From Flavobacterium succinicans LMG 10402 (GTDB lineage Bacteria; Bacteroidota; Bacteroidia; Flavobacteriales; Flavobacteriaceae): 64,000 nucleotides of DNA. Within the stretch, counting starts at the first letter, position 1. The number at the start of each line of letters is the position of its first letter. A program made the position numbers and the translations under genes. Shown piece by piece: positions 8,895 through 15,395 of this stretch. The stretch is from positions 1-64,000 of the forward strand of contig NZ_JATV01000006.1 in assembly GCF_000611675.1 (NCBI RefSeq), written 5' to 3'. The notes beneath the pieces are model-generated. The model ran no database searches, had not been told where the DNA came from, and saw nothing but the letters and a program-made list of their open reading frames with translations.

Positions 8895-10181
8895 ATGAAA
8901 ACCAAAAACCTAACTCTTTTATGCGTAGCCGTAAGCATGTCGCTATTTTCTCAAACTAAAAAAGGTGTTTTCGGCGAAACCAATTGGATGAATAATTGGA
9001 CCAATTTTCAACCAGCAAAAGCAGAATATCCCGAAGCGACCGAAGTATTAACTGGTAACATTACTACCAATACCAAATTAGTCAACACAAAAACATACCT
9101 GCTAGATAGTAGGGTTTATGTGACCAATAATGCAACACTTACCATTGAACCTGGAACCATAATCAGAGGGGGTATTGGCGACATCGACTATTGCGGTACT
9201 TTAATCATTACCAAAGGAGCAAAATTAATAGCAGAAGGAACCGAAAAACAACCTATTGTATTCACCTCAGACAAAGCGGCTTCTGTTAGAAAACCAGGAA
9301 ACTGGGGAGGAATTGTAATTATGGGGAATGCCCCTGTTAATAAAATCGATAAAAATAAACTGCTATTAAGAGACTTCAATCTTGATTCTACTTATGCCTC
9401 TTATGGAGGAGACAAAATAGACGATAATTCAGGTATTTTAAAACATATCCGCATTGAGTACAGCGGTAAGAAAATTAATGGTTCCAAAGAAATTAATGCT
9501 TTAACATTAGCAGGTGTGGGCAAAAACACCGTGCTTAATCACATACAAGTAAGTTACTCTAACGCCGATGCTTTTCAATTTATAGGCGGTGAAGTAAACA
9601 TGAATAATTTAGTATCGTATCGTTGTGACGATGATGATTTTGACTTTTCAGAAGGTGTACAAGCTTCTATCAGTAATAGTATTGCAATTCGACACCCCTT
9701 TTCATCAGGATCCGGAAACTCTAGATGTTTTGAAATTGATTCCTATGACAAAATTGAAAATGCCAACTTAACTAAAAAGCTAACCAATGTAAAGGCCAAC
9801 AACATTACATTTATCAATATTGAGGAAAACAATCAAGGATTGGTTCGAGAAGCTATTTATCTTAAAGAAAATACTAACCTATCATTTACCAATAGTGTAG
9901 TTTCTGGTTTCTCAACAATGGCATTATTGGGAGAAAAAATCACTTTAACTCCTGAAAATTTTTCCAAAATAACCTTTAAAAACATCAGCATTAACAGATG
10001 TAAAGAAAACCTAATTAGTGAAGAAATTGGCTTTAATGGAAAACTAAAATATTGGCCAGATCCAAACGCTATGGAATTTGAACTAACCAATATACCTATC
10101 GCAGAGTTTTTCAATTCTACCGATGTGAAAAACAGTCCTGATTTTAGAAAAAAAGAAGGTCAAATAGTAGCCCAAAAATAA
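8895..10181 (+). CDS. Secreted parallel beta-helix-like protein, paralogue 2
   Basis: A 428-residue paralogue of the preceding gene with the same architecture: signal peptide to about residue 20 (LFSQ), conserved GETNWMNNWTNF start, successive beta-helix rungs (RVYVTNNATLTIEPGTIIRGG, GTLIITKGAKLIAEG, QPIVFTSDKA), a DDDFDFSEG strand, an IRHPFSSGSGNSRCFEIDS segment and the KYWPDP / SPDFRKKE end. Divergence is greatest in the turns. No T9SS sorting signal is present, so it is probably periplasmic or exported by another route. It ends 132 nt before the trp leader peptide and lies outside the trp operon. Function unknown. Confidence 0.85.
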   Translation: MKTKNLTLLCVAVSMSLFSQTKKGVFGETNWMNNWTNFQPAKAEYPEATEVLTGNITTNTKLVNTKTYLLDSRVYVTNNATLTIEPGTIIRGGIGDIDYCGTLIITKGAKLIAEGTEKQPIVFTSDKAASVRKPGNWGGIVIMGNAPVNKIDKNKLLLRDFNLDSTYASYGGDKIDDNSGILKHIRIEYSGKKINGSKEINALTLAGVGKNTVLNHIQVSYSNADAFQFIGGEVNMNNLVSYRCDDDDFDFSEGVQASISNSIAIRHPFSSGSGNSRCFEIDSYDKIENANLTKKLTNVKANNITFINIEENNQGLVREAIYLKENTNLSFTNSVVSGFSTMALLGEKITLTPENFSKITFKNISINRCKENLISEEIGFNGKLKYWPDPNAMEFELTNIPIAEFFNSTDVKNSPDFRKKEGQIVAQK

Positions 10182-10266
10182 ATAGTATGTTTTGATTTAA
10201 AGGCAACAACTGTTTGAAATATAACAACTTTACAATAAAAATTGTTTTATTTCAAGGATTTAATTT

Positions 10267-10296
10267 TTGATTTATAAATTTACATTCCTATATTTG
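10267..10296 (+). promoter_or_regulatory. Promoter of the trp operon
   Basis: TTG at 10267-10269 and TATATTTG at 10289-10296, separated by 19 nt, fit the flavobacterial consensus exactly. Transcription would begin near 10303, about 10 nt before the leader-peptide start codon. Confidence 0.75.
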
Positions 10297-10313
10297 CTTC
10301 AAATAAACAAAAC

Positions 10314-10370
10314 ATGAGAACAATAACAAACAATACTTGGTGGTGGAATACTTTACGTCAAACGTCGTGA
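10314..10370 (+). CDS. trpL: trp operon leader peptide with three consecutive Trp codons
   Basis: A short frame of 18 codons, MRTITNNTWWWNTLRQTS, ends with TGA at 10368-10370. Three adjacent TGG codons occupy 10338-10346. It follows a consensus promoter and precedes a strong terminator and trpE, the standard arrangement for translation-coupled attenuation. Ribosome stalling at the Trp codons when charged tRNA-Trp is scarce would leave the segment at 10364-10370 free to pair with 10423-10429 and break the terminator; completing translation would cover it. The name trpL is by analogy of position and sequence logic. Confidence 0.88.
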   Translation: MRTITNNTWWWNTLRQTS

Positions 10371-10410
10371 ACAAAGCACCTATAGTATTATTTGAACTAA
10401 ATATAATCAA

Positions 10411-10443
10411 AAAGGCTTGTCATCACGACAAGCCTTTTTTTTT
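10411..10443 (+). terminator. Attenuator terminator of the trp operon
   Basis: An 11-bp perfect stem (AAAGGCTTGTC / GACAAGCCTTT) with a 5-nt loop ATCAC is followed by T residues to 10443. The segment TCACGAC (10423-10429), spanning the loop and the start of the 3' arm, is complementary to GTCGTGA (10364-10370), which overlaps the leader stop codon. This gives mutually exclusive terminator and antiterminator pairings. Confidence 0.88.
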
Positions 10444-10522
10444 GCTCGAAATATAAGGGAATTGAGATAAAAATTTAAAACCATAAAAGATTAATTTAAA
10501 ACCTATTTTACCCCAATAGGTA

Positions 10523-10551
10523 CTCCCCTCCTTCGGAGGGGTTGGGGGAGG
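10523..10551 (+). repeat. GC-rich palindromic repeat, copy R1, before trpE
   Basis: CCCCTCC-TTC-GGAGGGG hairpin (10525-10541) followed by TTGGGGGAGG. It stands out strongly from the AT-rich surroundings. Related copies lie at 15344-15366 (inverted) and 15457-15488. Its 3' end supplies a GGAGG motif 7 nt before the trpE start codon, unusual in Bacteroidota. Confidence 0.8.
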
Positions 10552-10558
10552 AAAAAAA

Positions 10559-11959
10559 ATGAAAAGATATTTATTAAATACCCATTACAAGCAAATCCTT
10601 GCCGACACCATTACACCCGTTAGTGTTTATTTAAAAATCAGAGATAAATTCCCTAACAGTTTATTATTGGAAAGTAGTGATTATCATGGAAACGACAACA
10701 GTTTCTCCTACATTTGCTGCAATCCCATTGCTTCTTTCAAAATAGAAAACGAAATCATCACTAAGAATTATCCAGATGGAACTTCAGAAACTATTAACAT
10801 AGATGCTACCACCAAAATTCCTGAGATTATTCAGAACTTTTCAAGTCAATTTCAATCCAAGAAAAATGATTTCAAATTCATAAACAATGGGCTATTTGGT
10901 TACATTGCTTATGATGCTGTTCGTTATTTCGAAAAAGTAAGTATTGCCAAAAAAGAAAACAGTAATTCCATTCCAGATGTGTATTATGCGGTGTACCAAA
11001 ACATCATTGCCATCAATCATTTCAAAAACGAAGCCTATATTTTTTGTCATAGTTTGGATGAAAAAAATAACATCTCCGAAATCGAACAACTCTTGCAATC
11101 TCGAAATATCGCTTCTTATAAATTCTCAAAAGAAGGTGAAGGTTTTTCGAACCTTACGGATGAAGAATTCAAACACAACGTAGCTTTAGCCAAAAAACAT
11201 TGTTTCCGTGGCGATGTTTTTCAATTGGTTTTGTCTCGTCGATTCACACAAGGATTCAAAGGTGATGAGTTCAATGTTTACAGAGCGTTAAGAAGTATTA
11301 ACCCTTCACCCTATTTATTCTTCTTTGACTATGGTGATTTCAAATTATTTGGTTCTTCTCCCGAGGCACAAATTATTGTAAAAAACAGAAAAGCCGAAAT
11401 TCACCCTATCGCCGGAACCTTCAAACGAACAGGCGATGATGAAAAAGATGCTGTTTTGGCCAAAGCTCTTTCTGAAGATAAAAAAGAGAATAGTGAACAT
11501 GTGATGCTTGTAGATTTAGCCAGAAATGATTTAAGTCGCAACGGACATGACGTACAAGTAGAGAAATACCGTGAGGTGCAATTTTTCTCCCATGTTATCC
11601 ATTTAGTTTCCAAAGTTACAGGGTATTTGCACGAAAAAGCCTTGACCTTACAAGTGGTAGCAGACACTTTCCCTGCAGGAACGTTGAGTGGCGCACCAAA
11701 ACACAGAGCCATGCAATTGATTGAAGAATACGAAAAAACCAACCGCAATTTTTATGGAGGTGCCATTGGTTTTATGGATTTTGAAGGCAATTTTAATCAC
11801 GCCATTATGATTCGAACGTTCTTGAGCAAAAACCATCAATTGCATTCACAAGCAGGTGCTGGAATCGTAGCCAGCTCTGATGAAGAAAGCGAAATGCAAG
11901 AAGTCTATAATAAACTAAGAGCCTTAAATACGGCATTGGATTTGGCAGAGACGATTTAA
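10559..11959 (+). CDS. trpE: Anthranilate synthase component I
   Basis: Catalyses chorismate plus ammonia/glutamine to anthranilate, the first committed step of tryptophan synthesis, with TrpG supplying ammonia. The 466 residues comprise an N-terminal domain with the tryptophan-binding motif LLLESSD (about residues 31-37), implying feedback inhibition, and the chorismate-binding domain with DVFQLVLSRRF, PSPYLFFF, GSSPEA, HPIAGTFKRTG, DLARNDLSR, and the PAGTLSGAPK and GGAIGF motifs near the C-terminus. Expression is expected to be governed by the upstream attenuator. ATG 10559 is the only reasonable start and follows an A-run after the GC-rich repeat. Confidence 0.97.
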   Translation: MKRYLLNTHYKQILADTITPVSVYLKIRDKFPNSLLLESSDYHGNDNSFSYICCNPIASFKIENEIITKNYPDGTSETINIDATTKIPEIIQNFSSQFQSKKNDFKFINNGLFGYIAYDAVRYFEKVSIAKKENSNSIPDVYYAVYQNIIAINHFKNEAYIFCHSLDEKNNISEIEQLLQSRNIASYKFSKEGEGFSNLTDEEFKHNVALAKKHCFRGDVFQLVLSRRFTQGFKGDEFNVYRALRSINPSPYLFFFDYGDFKLFGSSPEAQIIVKNRKAEIHPIAGTFKRTGDDEKDAVLAKALSEDKKENSEHVMLVDLARNDLSRNGHDVQVEKYREVQFFSHVIHLVSKVTGYLHEKALTLQVVADTFPAGTLSGAPKHRAMQLIEEYEKTNRNFYGGAIGFMDFEGNFNHAIMIRTFLSKNHQLHSQAGAGIVASSDEESEMQEVYNKLRALNTALDLAETI

Positions 11960-11978
11960 ACACGATAAAAGTAAAAAT

Positions 11979-12437
11979 ATGAAAACAACAATCAGTTGCT
12001 TACTAATGATTTTCCTTTTTACAGCCTGTAATCTAGCTGAAAAACGAGAGGATTCTAAGAAAAATAATAGCATCGAAGGCACTTGGCGACTCATATCTGC
12101 AGTTAAAATTATAAAAGACAGTACTTTTTCAACCTTCAATCCCAAAACGAAGATGATAAAAATAATTAATGGCACTCATTTTTCTTTCTTCAACCATGAT
12201 TTGAATAATGGAAAAGACAGTGCAGCCGTCTATTTTGCTGGAGGAGGAAAGTACACTTTAAAAGATAGCCTTTACACTGAAAATCTAGAATACTTTTCAC
12301 TTAGAGAATGGGAAAACAACAAATTTGATTTTGTAGTAAAAGTTCAAAATAACACTTTAACACAAAAAGGAATCGAAAAAATTGAAAAACTTGGTGTAGA
12401 CCAAATCATAATCGAAAAATACGTTCGAGAAAAATAA
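11979..12437 (+). CDS. Lipocalin-like lipoprotein inserted between trpE and trpG
   Basis: A 152-residue protein with a lipoprotein signal (MIFLFTAC, Cys17). The mature domain begins EGTWRLISA, the usual opening strand of lipocalin-like small secreted domains, and continues as beta strands (YFAGGGKYTLKDSLYTE). It lies 19 nt after trpE and 9 nt before trpG on the same strand, so it must be co-transcribed with the trp genes. No known role in tryptophan synthesis is apparent; it looks like a gene inserted into the operon. Family assignment is from pattern only. Confidence 0.8.
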   Translation: MKTTISCLLMIFLFTACNLAEKREDSKKNNSIEGTWRLISAVKIIKDSTFSTFNPKTKMIKIINGTHFSFFNHDLNNGKDSAAVYFAGGGKYTLKDSLYTENLEYFSLREWENNKFDFVVKVQNNTLTQKGIEKIEKLGVDQIIIEKYVREK

Positions 12438-12446
12438 TCAAACAAT

Positions 12447-13013
12447 ATGAAAAAAATACTAGTCATAGACAATTACGATAGCTTCACCTACAACTTAGTG
12501 CATTATTTAGAAGATTTAGATTGTGAAGTAACGGTGTACCGAAATGATGAATTTGATTTGGATGAAATCGCTCATTTCGACAAAATTTTATTATCGCCAG
12601 GACCCGGTATTCCAGACGAAGCGGGCTTGCTCAAAGCAGTGATTCAAAAATACGGTCCCACCAAAAGCATTTTTGGGGTATGTCTTGGACAACAAGCCAT
12701 TGGAGAAGTCTACGGCGGTACTTTGTCCAATTTAGACAAAGTTTATCACGGGGTAGCTACAACGGTAAAAACGATTGTAAATGATGAACTCCTTTTTGAT
12801 GGATTGGAACCAACATTCGAAGTGGGGCGCTACCATTCTTGGGTGGTCGATGTGAATGTCCCGGATGTTTTAGAAATCACATCCATAGACGAAAACGGTC
12901 AAGTGATGTCTTTGCGCCACAAAACCTTTGATGTTCGTGGCGTACAATTCCATCCCGAAAGTGTATTGACCCCTGACGGAAAAAAAATGTTAGAGAATTG
13001 GGTGAAAAATTAG
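12447..13013 (+). CDS. trpG: Anthranilate synthase component II (glutamine amidotransferase)
   Basis: Class I glutamine amidotransferase of 188 residues that delivers ammonia to TrpE. It has the DNYDSFTYNLVHYLE start, the oxyanion PGPG loop (LLSPGPGIPDEAG), the nucleophile Cys79 in GVCLGQQAIGE, and the His-Glu pair in VQFHPESVLTPDG. The length is typical of a stand-alone TrpG. The next trp gene begins 87 nt downstream. Confidence 0.96.
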   Translation: MKKILVIDNYDSFTYNLVHYLEDLDCEVTVYRNDEFDLDEIAHFDKILLSPGPGIPDEAGLLKAVIQKYGPTKSIFGVCLGQQAIGEVYGGTLSNLDKVYHGVATTVKTIVNDELLFDGLEPTFEVGRYHSWVVDVNVPDVLEITSIDENGQVMSLRHKTFDVRGVQFHPESVLTPDGKKMLENWVKN

Positions 13014-13100
13014 TGCTCAGTTTTCAGTATTAAGTAAACAGTCCTTTTTGAAAACAAAACTAAGAATCTTAGTTATTTACAAACTTAGTATTTCATAAAA

Positions 13101-14093
13101 ATGAAAAACATATTAAACAGACTCATCAATCACGAAATGCTTTCGAAAGAAGAAGCAAAAAATGTATTGATAAACATATCCAACGGAAGTTATAACCCTA
13201 GTCAAATTGCTTCTTTTTTGACTGTTTATATGATGCGTAGCATTAGTATAGACGAATTAGCTGGCTTTAGAGAAGCTTTATTGGATTTGTGTATCAAAGT
13301 AGATTTATCCGCCTATAATGCCATTGATTTATGTGGTACAGGTGGCGATGGAAAAGATACCTTTAACATCTCCACTTTGGCTTCATTTGTAGCAGCAGGA
13401 GCAGGAATAAAAGTAGCCAAACACGGTAATTACGGAGTGTCTTCTATTTCAGGTTCCAGTAATGTACTCGAAAAAATGGGAGTACAATTTAGTAACGACG
13501 TCTCTTTTTTAGAAAAATGTATTGACCAAGCGGGTATCTGTGTCTTGCACGCACCGCTTTTTCACCCGGCGATGAAAAATGTAGGTCCTATACGAAAAGA
13601 ATTGGCAGTAAAAACCTTTTTCAATATGTTGGGTCCGATGGTCAATCCTTCCTTTCCCAAAAATCAATTGGTAGGGGTTTTCAATTTAGAATTGGCCAGA
13701 ATGTATGGCTATTTGTATCAAAACACCGAGGTGAATTTTACTATCCTTCACGCACTCGATGGCTACGATGAGATTTCATTGACGTGTCCAACCAAAACAA
13801 TTACCAAAACAATGGAAGGTATGTTGCATCCGACTGATTTTGGTGTGTCCCTTTTATCTCAAAACGAAATCGAAGGCGGAAAAACCATTGAAGAATCAGC
13901 GGCTATGTTTCTCTCTATTCTTTCAGGAAAAGGAACAGAAGCCCAAAACAATGTGGTTTGTGCCAATGCTGCTATGGCCATTGCAACCGTTACCCATTGC
14001 ACTCCTTTAGAAGGATTTCAAATAGCGAAAGAAAGTTTGCTATCTAGCAAAGGCTTGGTAGCTTTGAACAAACTAAAAGAGTTAAGTAAATAA
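13101..14093 (+). CDS. trpD: Anthranilate phosphoribosyltransferase
   Basis: Transfers the phosphoribosyl group of PRPP to anthranilate (second trp step). The 330 residues include the glycine-rich PRPP loop CGTGGDGKDTFNIST, KHGNYGVSSISGSSNVLE, and HPAMKNVGPIRKELAVKTFFNMLGPMVNP. It is a stand-alone TrpD rather than a TrpGD fusion. The 87-nt gap after trpG contains AT-rich imperfect repeats of a sequence like AACTAAGAATCTTAGTT but no terminator. A foreign four-helix-bundle gene separates it from trpC. Confidence 0.97.
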   Translation: MKNILNRLINHEMLSKEEAKNVLINISNGSYNPSQIASFLTVYMMRSISIDELAGFREALLDLCIKVDLSAYNAIDLCGTGGDGKDTFNISTLASFVAAGAGIKVAKHGNYGVSSISGSSNVLEKMGVQFSNDVSFLEKCIDQAGICVLHAPLFHPAMKNVGPIRKELAVKTFFNMLGPMVNPSFPKNQLVGVFNLELARMYGYLYQNTEVNFTILHALDGYDEISLTCPTKTITKTMEGMLHPTDFGVSLLSQNEIEGGKTIEESAAMFLSILSGKGTEAQNNVVCANAAMAIATVTHCTPLEGFQIAKESLLSSKGLVALNKLKELSK

Positions 14094-14099
14094 AAATTA

Positions 14100-14123
14100 A
14101 AAAATTGAATGATTTAAAAATTG
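14100..14123 (+). repeat. Left arm of inverted repeat bracketing the four-helix-bundle gene
   Basis: 24-nt AT-rich arm that starts 7 nt after the trpD stop and ends 8 nt before the ATG at 14132. It matches the reverse complement of 14531-14554 at 22 of 24 positions (mismatches at arm positions 4 and 20). The shared core is ATTGAATGATTTAAA. Confidence 0.8.
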
Positions 14124-14131
14124 AAAAAAAA

Positions 14132-14500
14132 ATGACAAAATCGTTTGAAGAATTTGAAGTGTATCAAAAAGGGATATTATTAGCAAAAAAGATTTTTCAA
14201 ATAACAAACAAAAAAGAATTTGAAAAAGAATTTGGTTTTAATGATCAAATAAAAAGAGCGGTTATTTCCATAACCAACAATATCGCTGAAGGTTCTGAAT
14301 ACAACAATAACAAACAGCTTATTAGGTATTTGAAAATTTCTAAAGGAAGTTGTGCAGAAGTAAGAAGTATGCTAGTGTTATCTAGGGAACTGGGATTTTG
14401 TTCCCAAACTGAAATTGAAGAAAGCTATAAAATAAGCATAGAAATATCGCAAAACTTGTCAAACTTCATAAAATACTTAAATACTAAAATCAAAGACTAA
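14132..14500 (+). CDS. Four-helix-bundle protein (S23 / 23S rRNA intervening-sequence family)
   Basis: A 122-residue all-helical protein of the S23/IVP four-helix-bundle family. Signatures are FEEFEVYQKGILLAKKIF, the central IKRAVISITNNIAEGSEY motif, and the later LKISKGSCAEVRSMLVLSRELGF. In other bacteria such ORFs lie inside intervening sequences of 23S rRNA, bordered by complementary ends; the biochemical function is not established. Here it sits between trpD and trpC, bracketed by a 24-nt inverted repeat. I chose ATG 14132; the in-frame TTG at 14105 lies within the left arm. It appears to be an inserted cassette read through by trp transcription. Confidence 0.9.
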   Translation: MTKSFEEFEVYQKGILLAKKIFQITNKKEFEKEFGFNDQIKRAVISITNNIAEGSEYNNNKQLIRYLKISKGSCAEVRSMLVLSRELGFCSQTEIEESYKISIEISQNLSNFIKYLNTKIKD

Positions 14501-14530
14501 TTCTTATTCAGATTGAAATCTTTAATCATT

Positions 14531-14554
14531 CAATCTTTAAATCATTCAATCTTT
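14531..14554 (+). repeat. Right arm of inverted repeat bracketing the four-helix-bundle gene
   Basis: Reverse-complement match (22/24) to 14100-14123. It lies 31 nt past the stop of the bundle gene and ends 13 nt before the trpC start. Just upstream (from about 14516) is a second, degenerate copy of the same unit, so this side carries a short tandem repeat. Confidence 0.8.
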
Positions 14555-14567
14555 AAATTTATAATTA

Positions 14568-15377
14568 ATGAACATCCTAGATAAAATCATCATCGATAAA
14601 AAAAGAGAAGTCCTTCTCAAGAAATCCATTATTCCCGTTTCGCAATTGGAAGCTTCGGTGTTTTTTGAAAAACAGACTATTTCTCTTAGCCAAAAATTAA
14701 AAGAAAGTCCTTCTGGAATTATTGCCGAACACAAACGCCGTTCCCCTTCTAAATCGATTATCAACAATAATTTCACGGTTGAAGAAGTCGTAAAAGGGTA
14801 TGGAAATGCTGGTGCTTGTGGAATTTCGGTACTTACGGATGGTAAATATTTTGGGGGTTCGCTAGATGACTTGCTCTTGGCTAGAGCATCGGTAAATATT
14901 CCTTTATTACGAAAAGAATTCATTGTAGATAAATACCAAATCCTAGAAGCCAAAGCCCACGGAGCCGATTTAATCCTACTCATCGCAGCAGTTTTATCGC
15001 GTGAAGAAATCCAATCTTTATCTGAATTTGCTAAAAGTTTAGGACTTGAAGTACTGCTTGAAGTGCATAATTTAGAAGAATTAGAAAAATCGATTATGCC
15101 CACTCTTGATATGATTGGAGTGAACAACCGCAACCTCAAAAACTTTGAAGTAAGTTTGGATTTTAGCAAAGAGTTAGCTGCTAAGATTCCAAATGATTTT
15201 GTCAAAGTATCCGAAAGTGGCATTTCGACTATTGAAGCGATTCAAGAGTTAAAACCTTACGGATACCAAGGCTTCTTGATTGGAGAAAACTTTATGAAAA
15301 CAGATAACGCAGGTCAAGCTGCAATGGAATTTATAAACCAAATCCCCCCAGCCCCCGAAGGGGGAACTAAAAGCTAA
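14568..15377 (+). CDS. trpC: Indole-3-glycerol phosphate synthase
   Basis: Cyclises carboxyphenylaminodeoxyribulose-5-phosphate to indole-3-glycerol phosphate. Classic motifs are present: IIAEHKRRSPSKSII, GISVLTDGKYFGGSLDDL, PLLRKEFIVDKYQI, DLILLIAAVL, IGVNNRNLKNFEV, and VKVSESGIST. The C-terminus (NQIPPAPEGGTKS) is translated from an inverted copy of the GC-rich palindrome, so the tail after EFINQ is probably repeat-derived and not part of the fold. TrpF follows 18 nt later. Confidence 0.97.
   Translation: MNILDKIIIDKKREVLLKKSIIPVSQLEASVFFEKQTISLSQKLKESPSGIIAEHKRRSPSKSIINNNFTVEEVVKGYGNAGACGISVLTDGKYFGGSLDDLLLARASVNIPLLRKEFIVDKYQILEAKAHGADLILLIAAVLSREEIQSLSEFAKSLGLEVLLEVHNLEELEKSIMPTLDMIGVNNRNLKNFEVSLDFSKELAAKIPNDFVKVSESGISTIEAIQELKPYGYQGFLIGENFMKTDNAGQAAMEFINQIPPAPEGGTKS
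15344..15366 (-). repeat. GC-rich palindromic repeat, copy R2 (inverted), in the trpC 3' end
   Basis: CCCCC-GAA-GGGGG hairpin preceded by CCCCCCAG. On the minus strand it resembles R1 and R3 (C-rich, TTC loop, G-rich, CTGGGG). It lies within the last codons of trpC. Confidence 0.75.
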
Positions 15378-15395
15378 TAAATATATTAAGTTATT

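Noticed and set aside
14546..15223. Long minus-strand frame of 225 residues opposite trpC
   Set aside because: It is antisense to a clearly conserved enzyme and its composition (Ser/Leu-rich) is that of a shadow frame.
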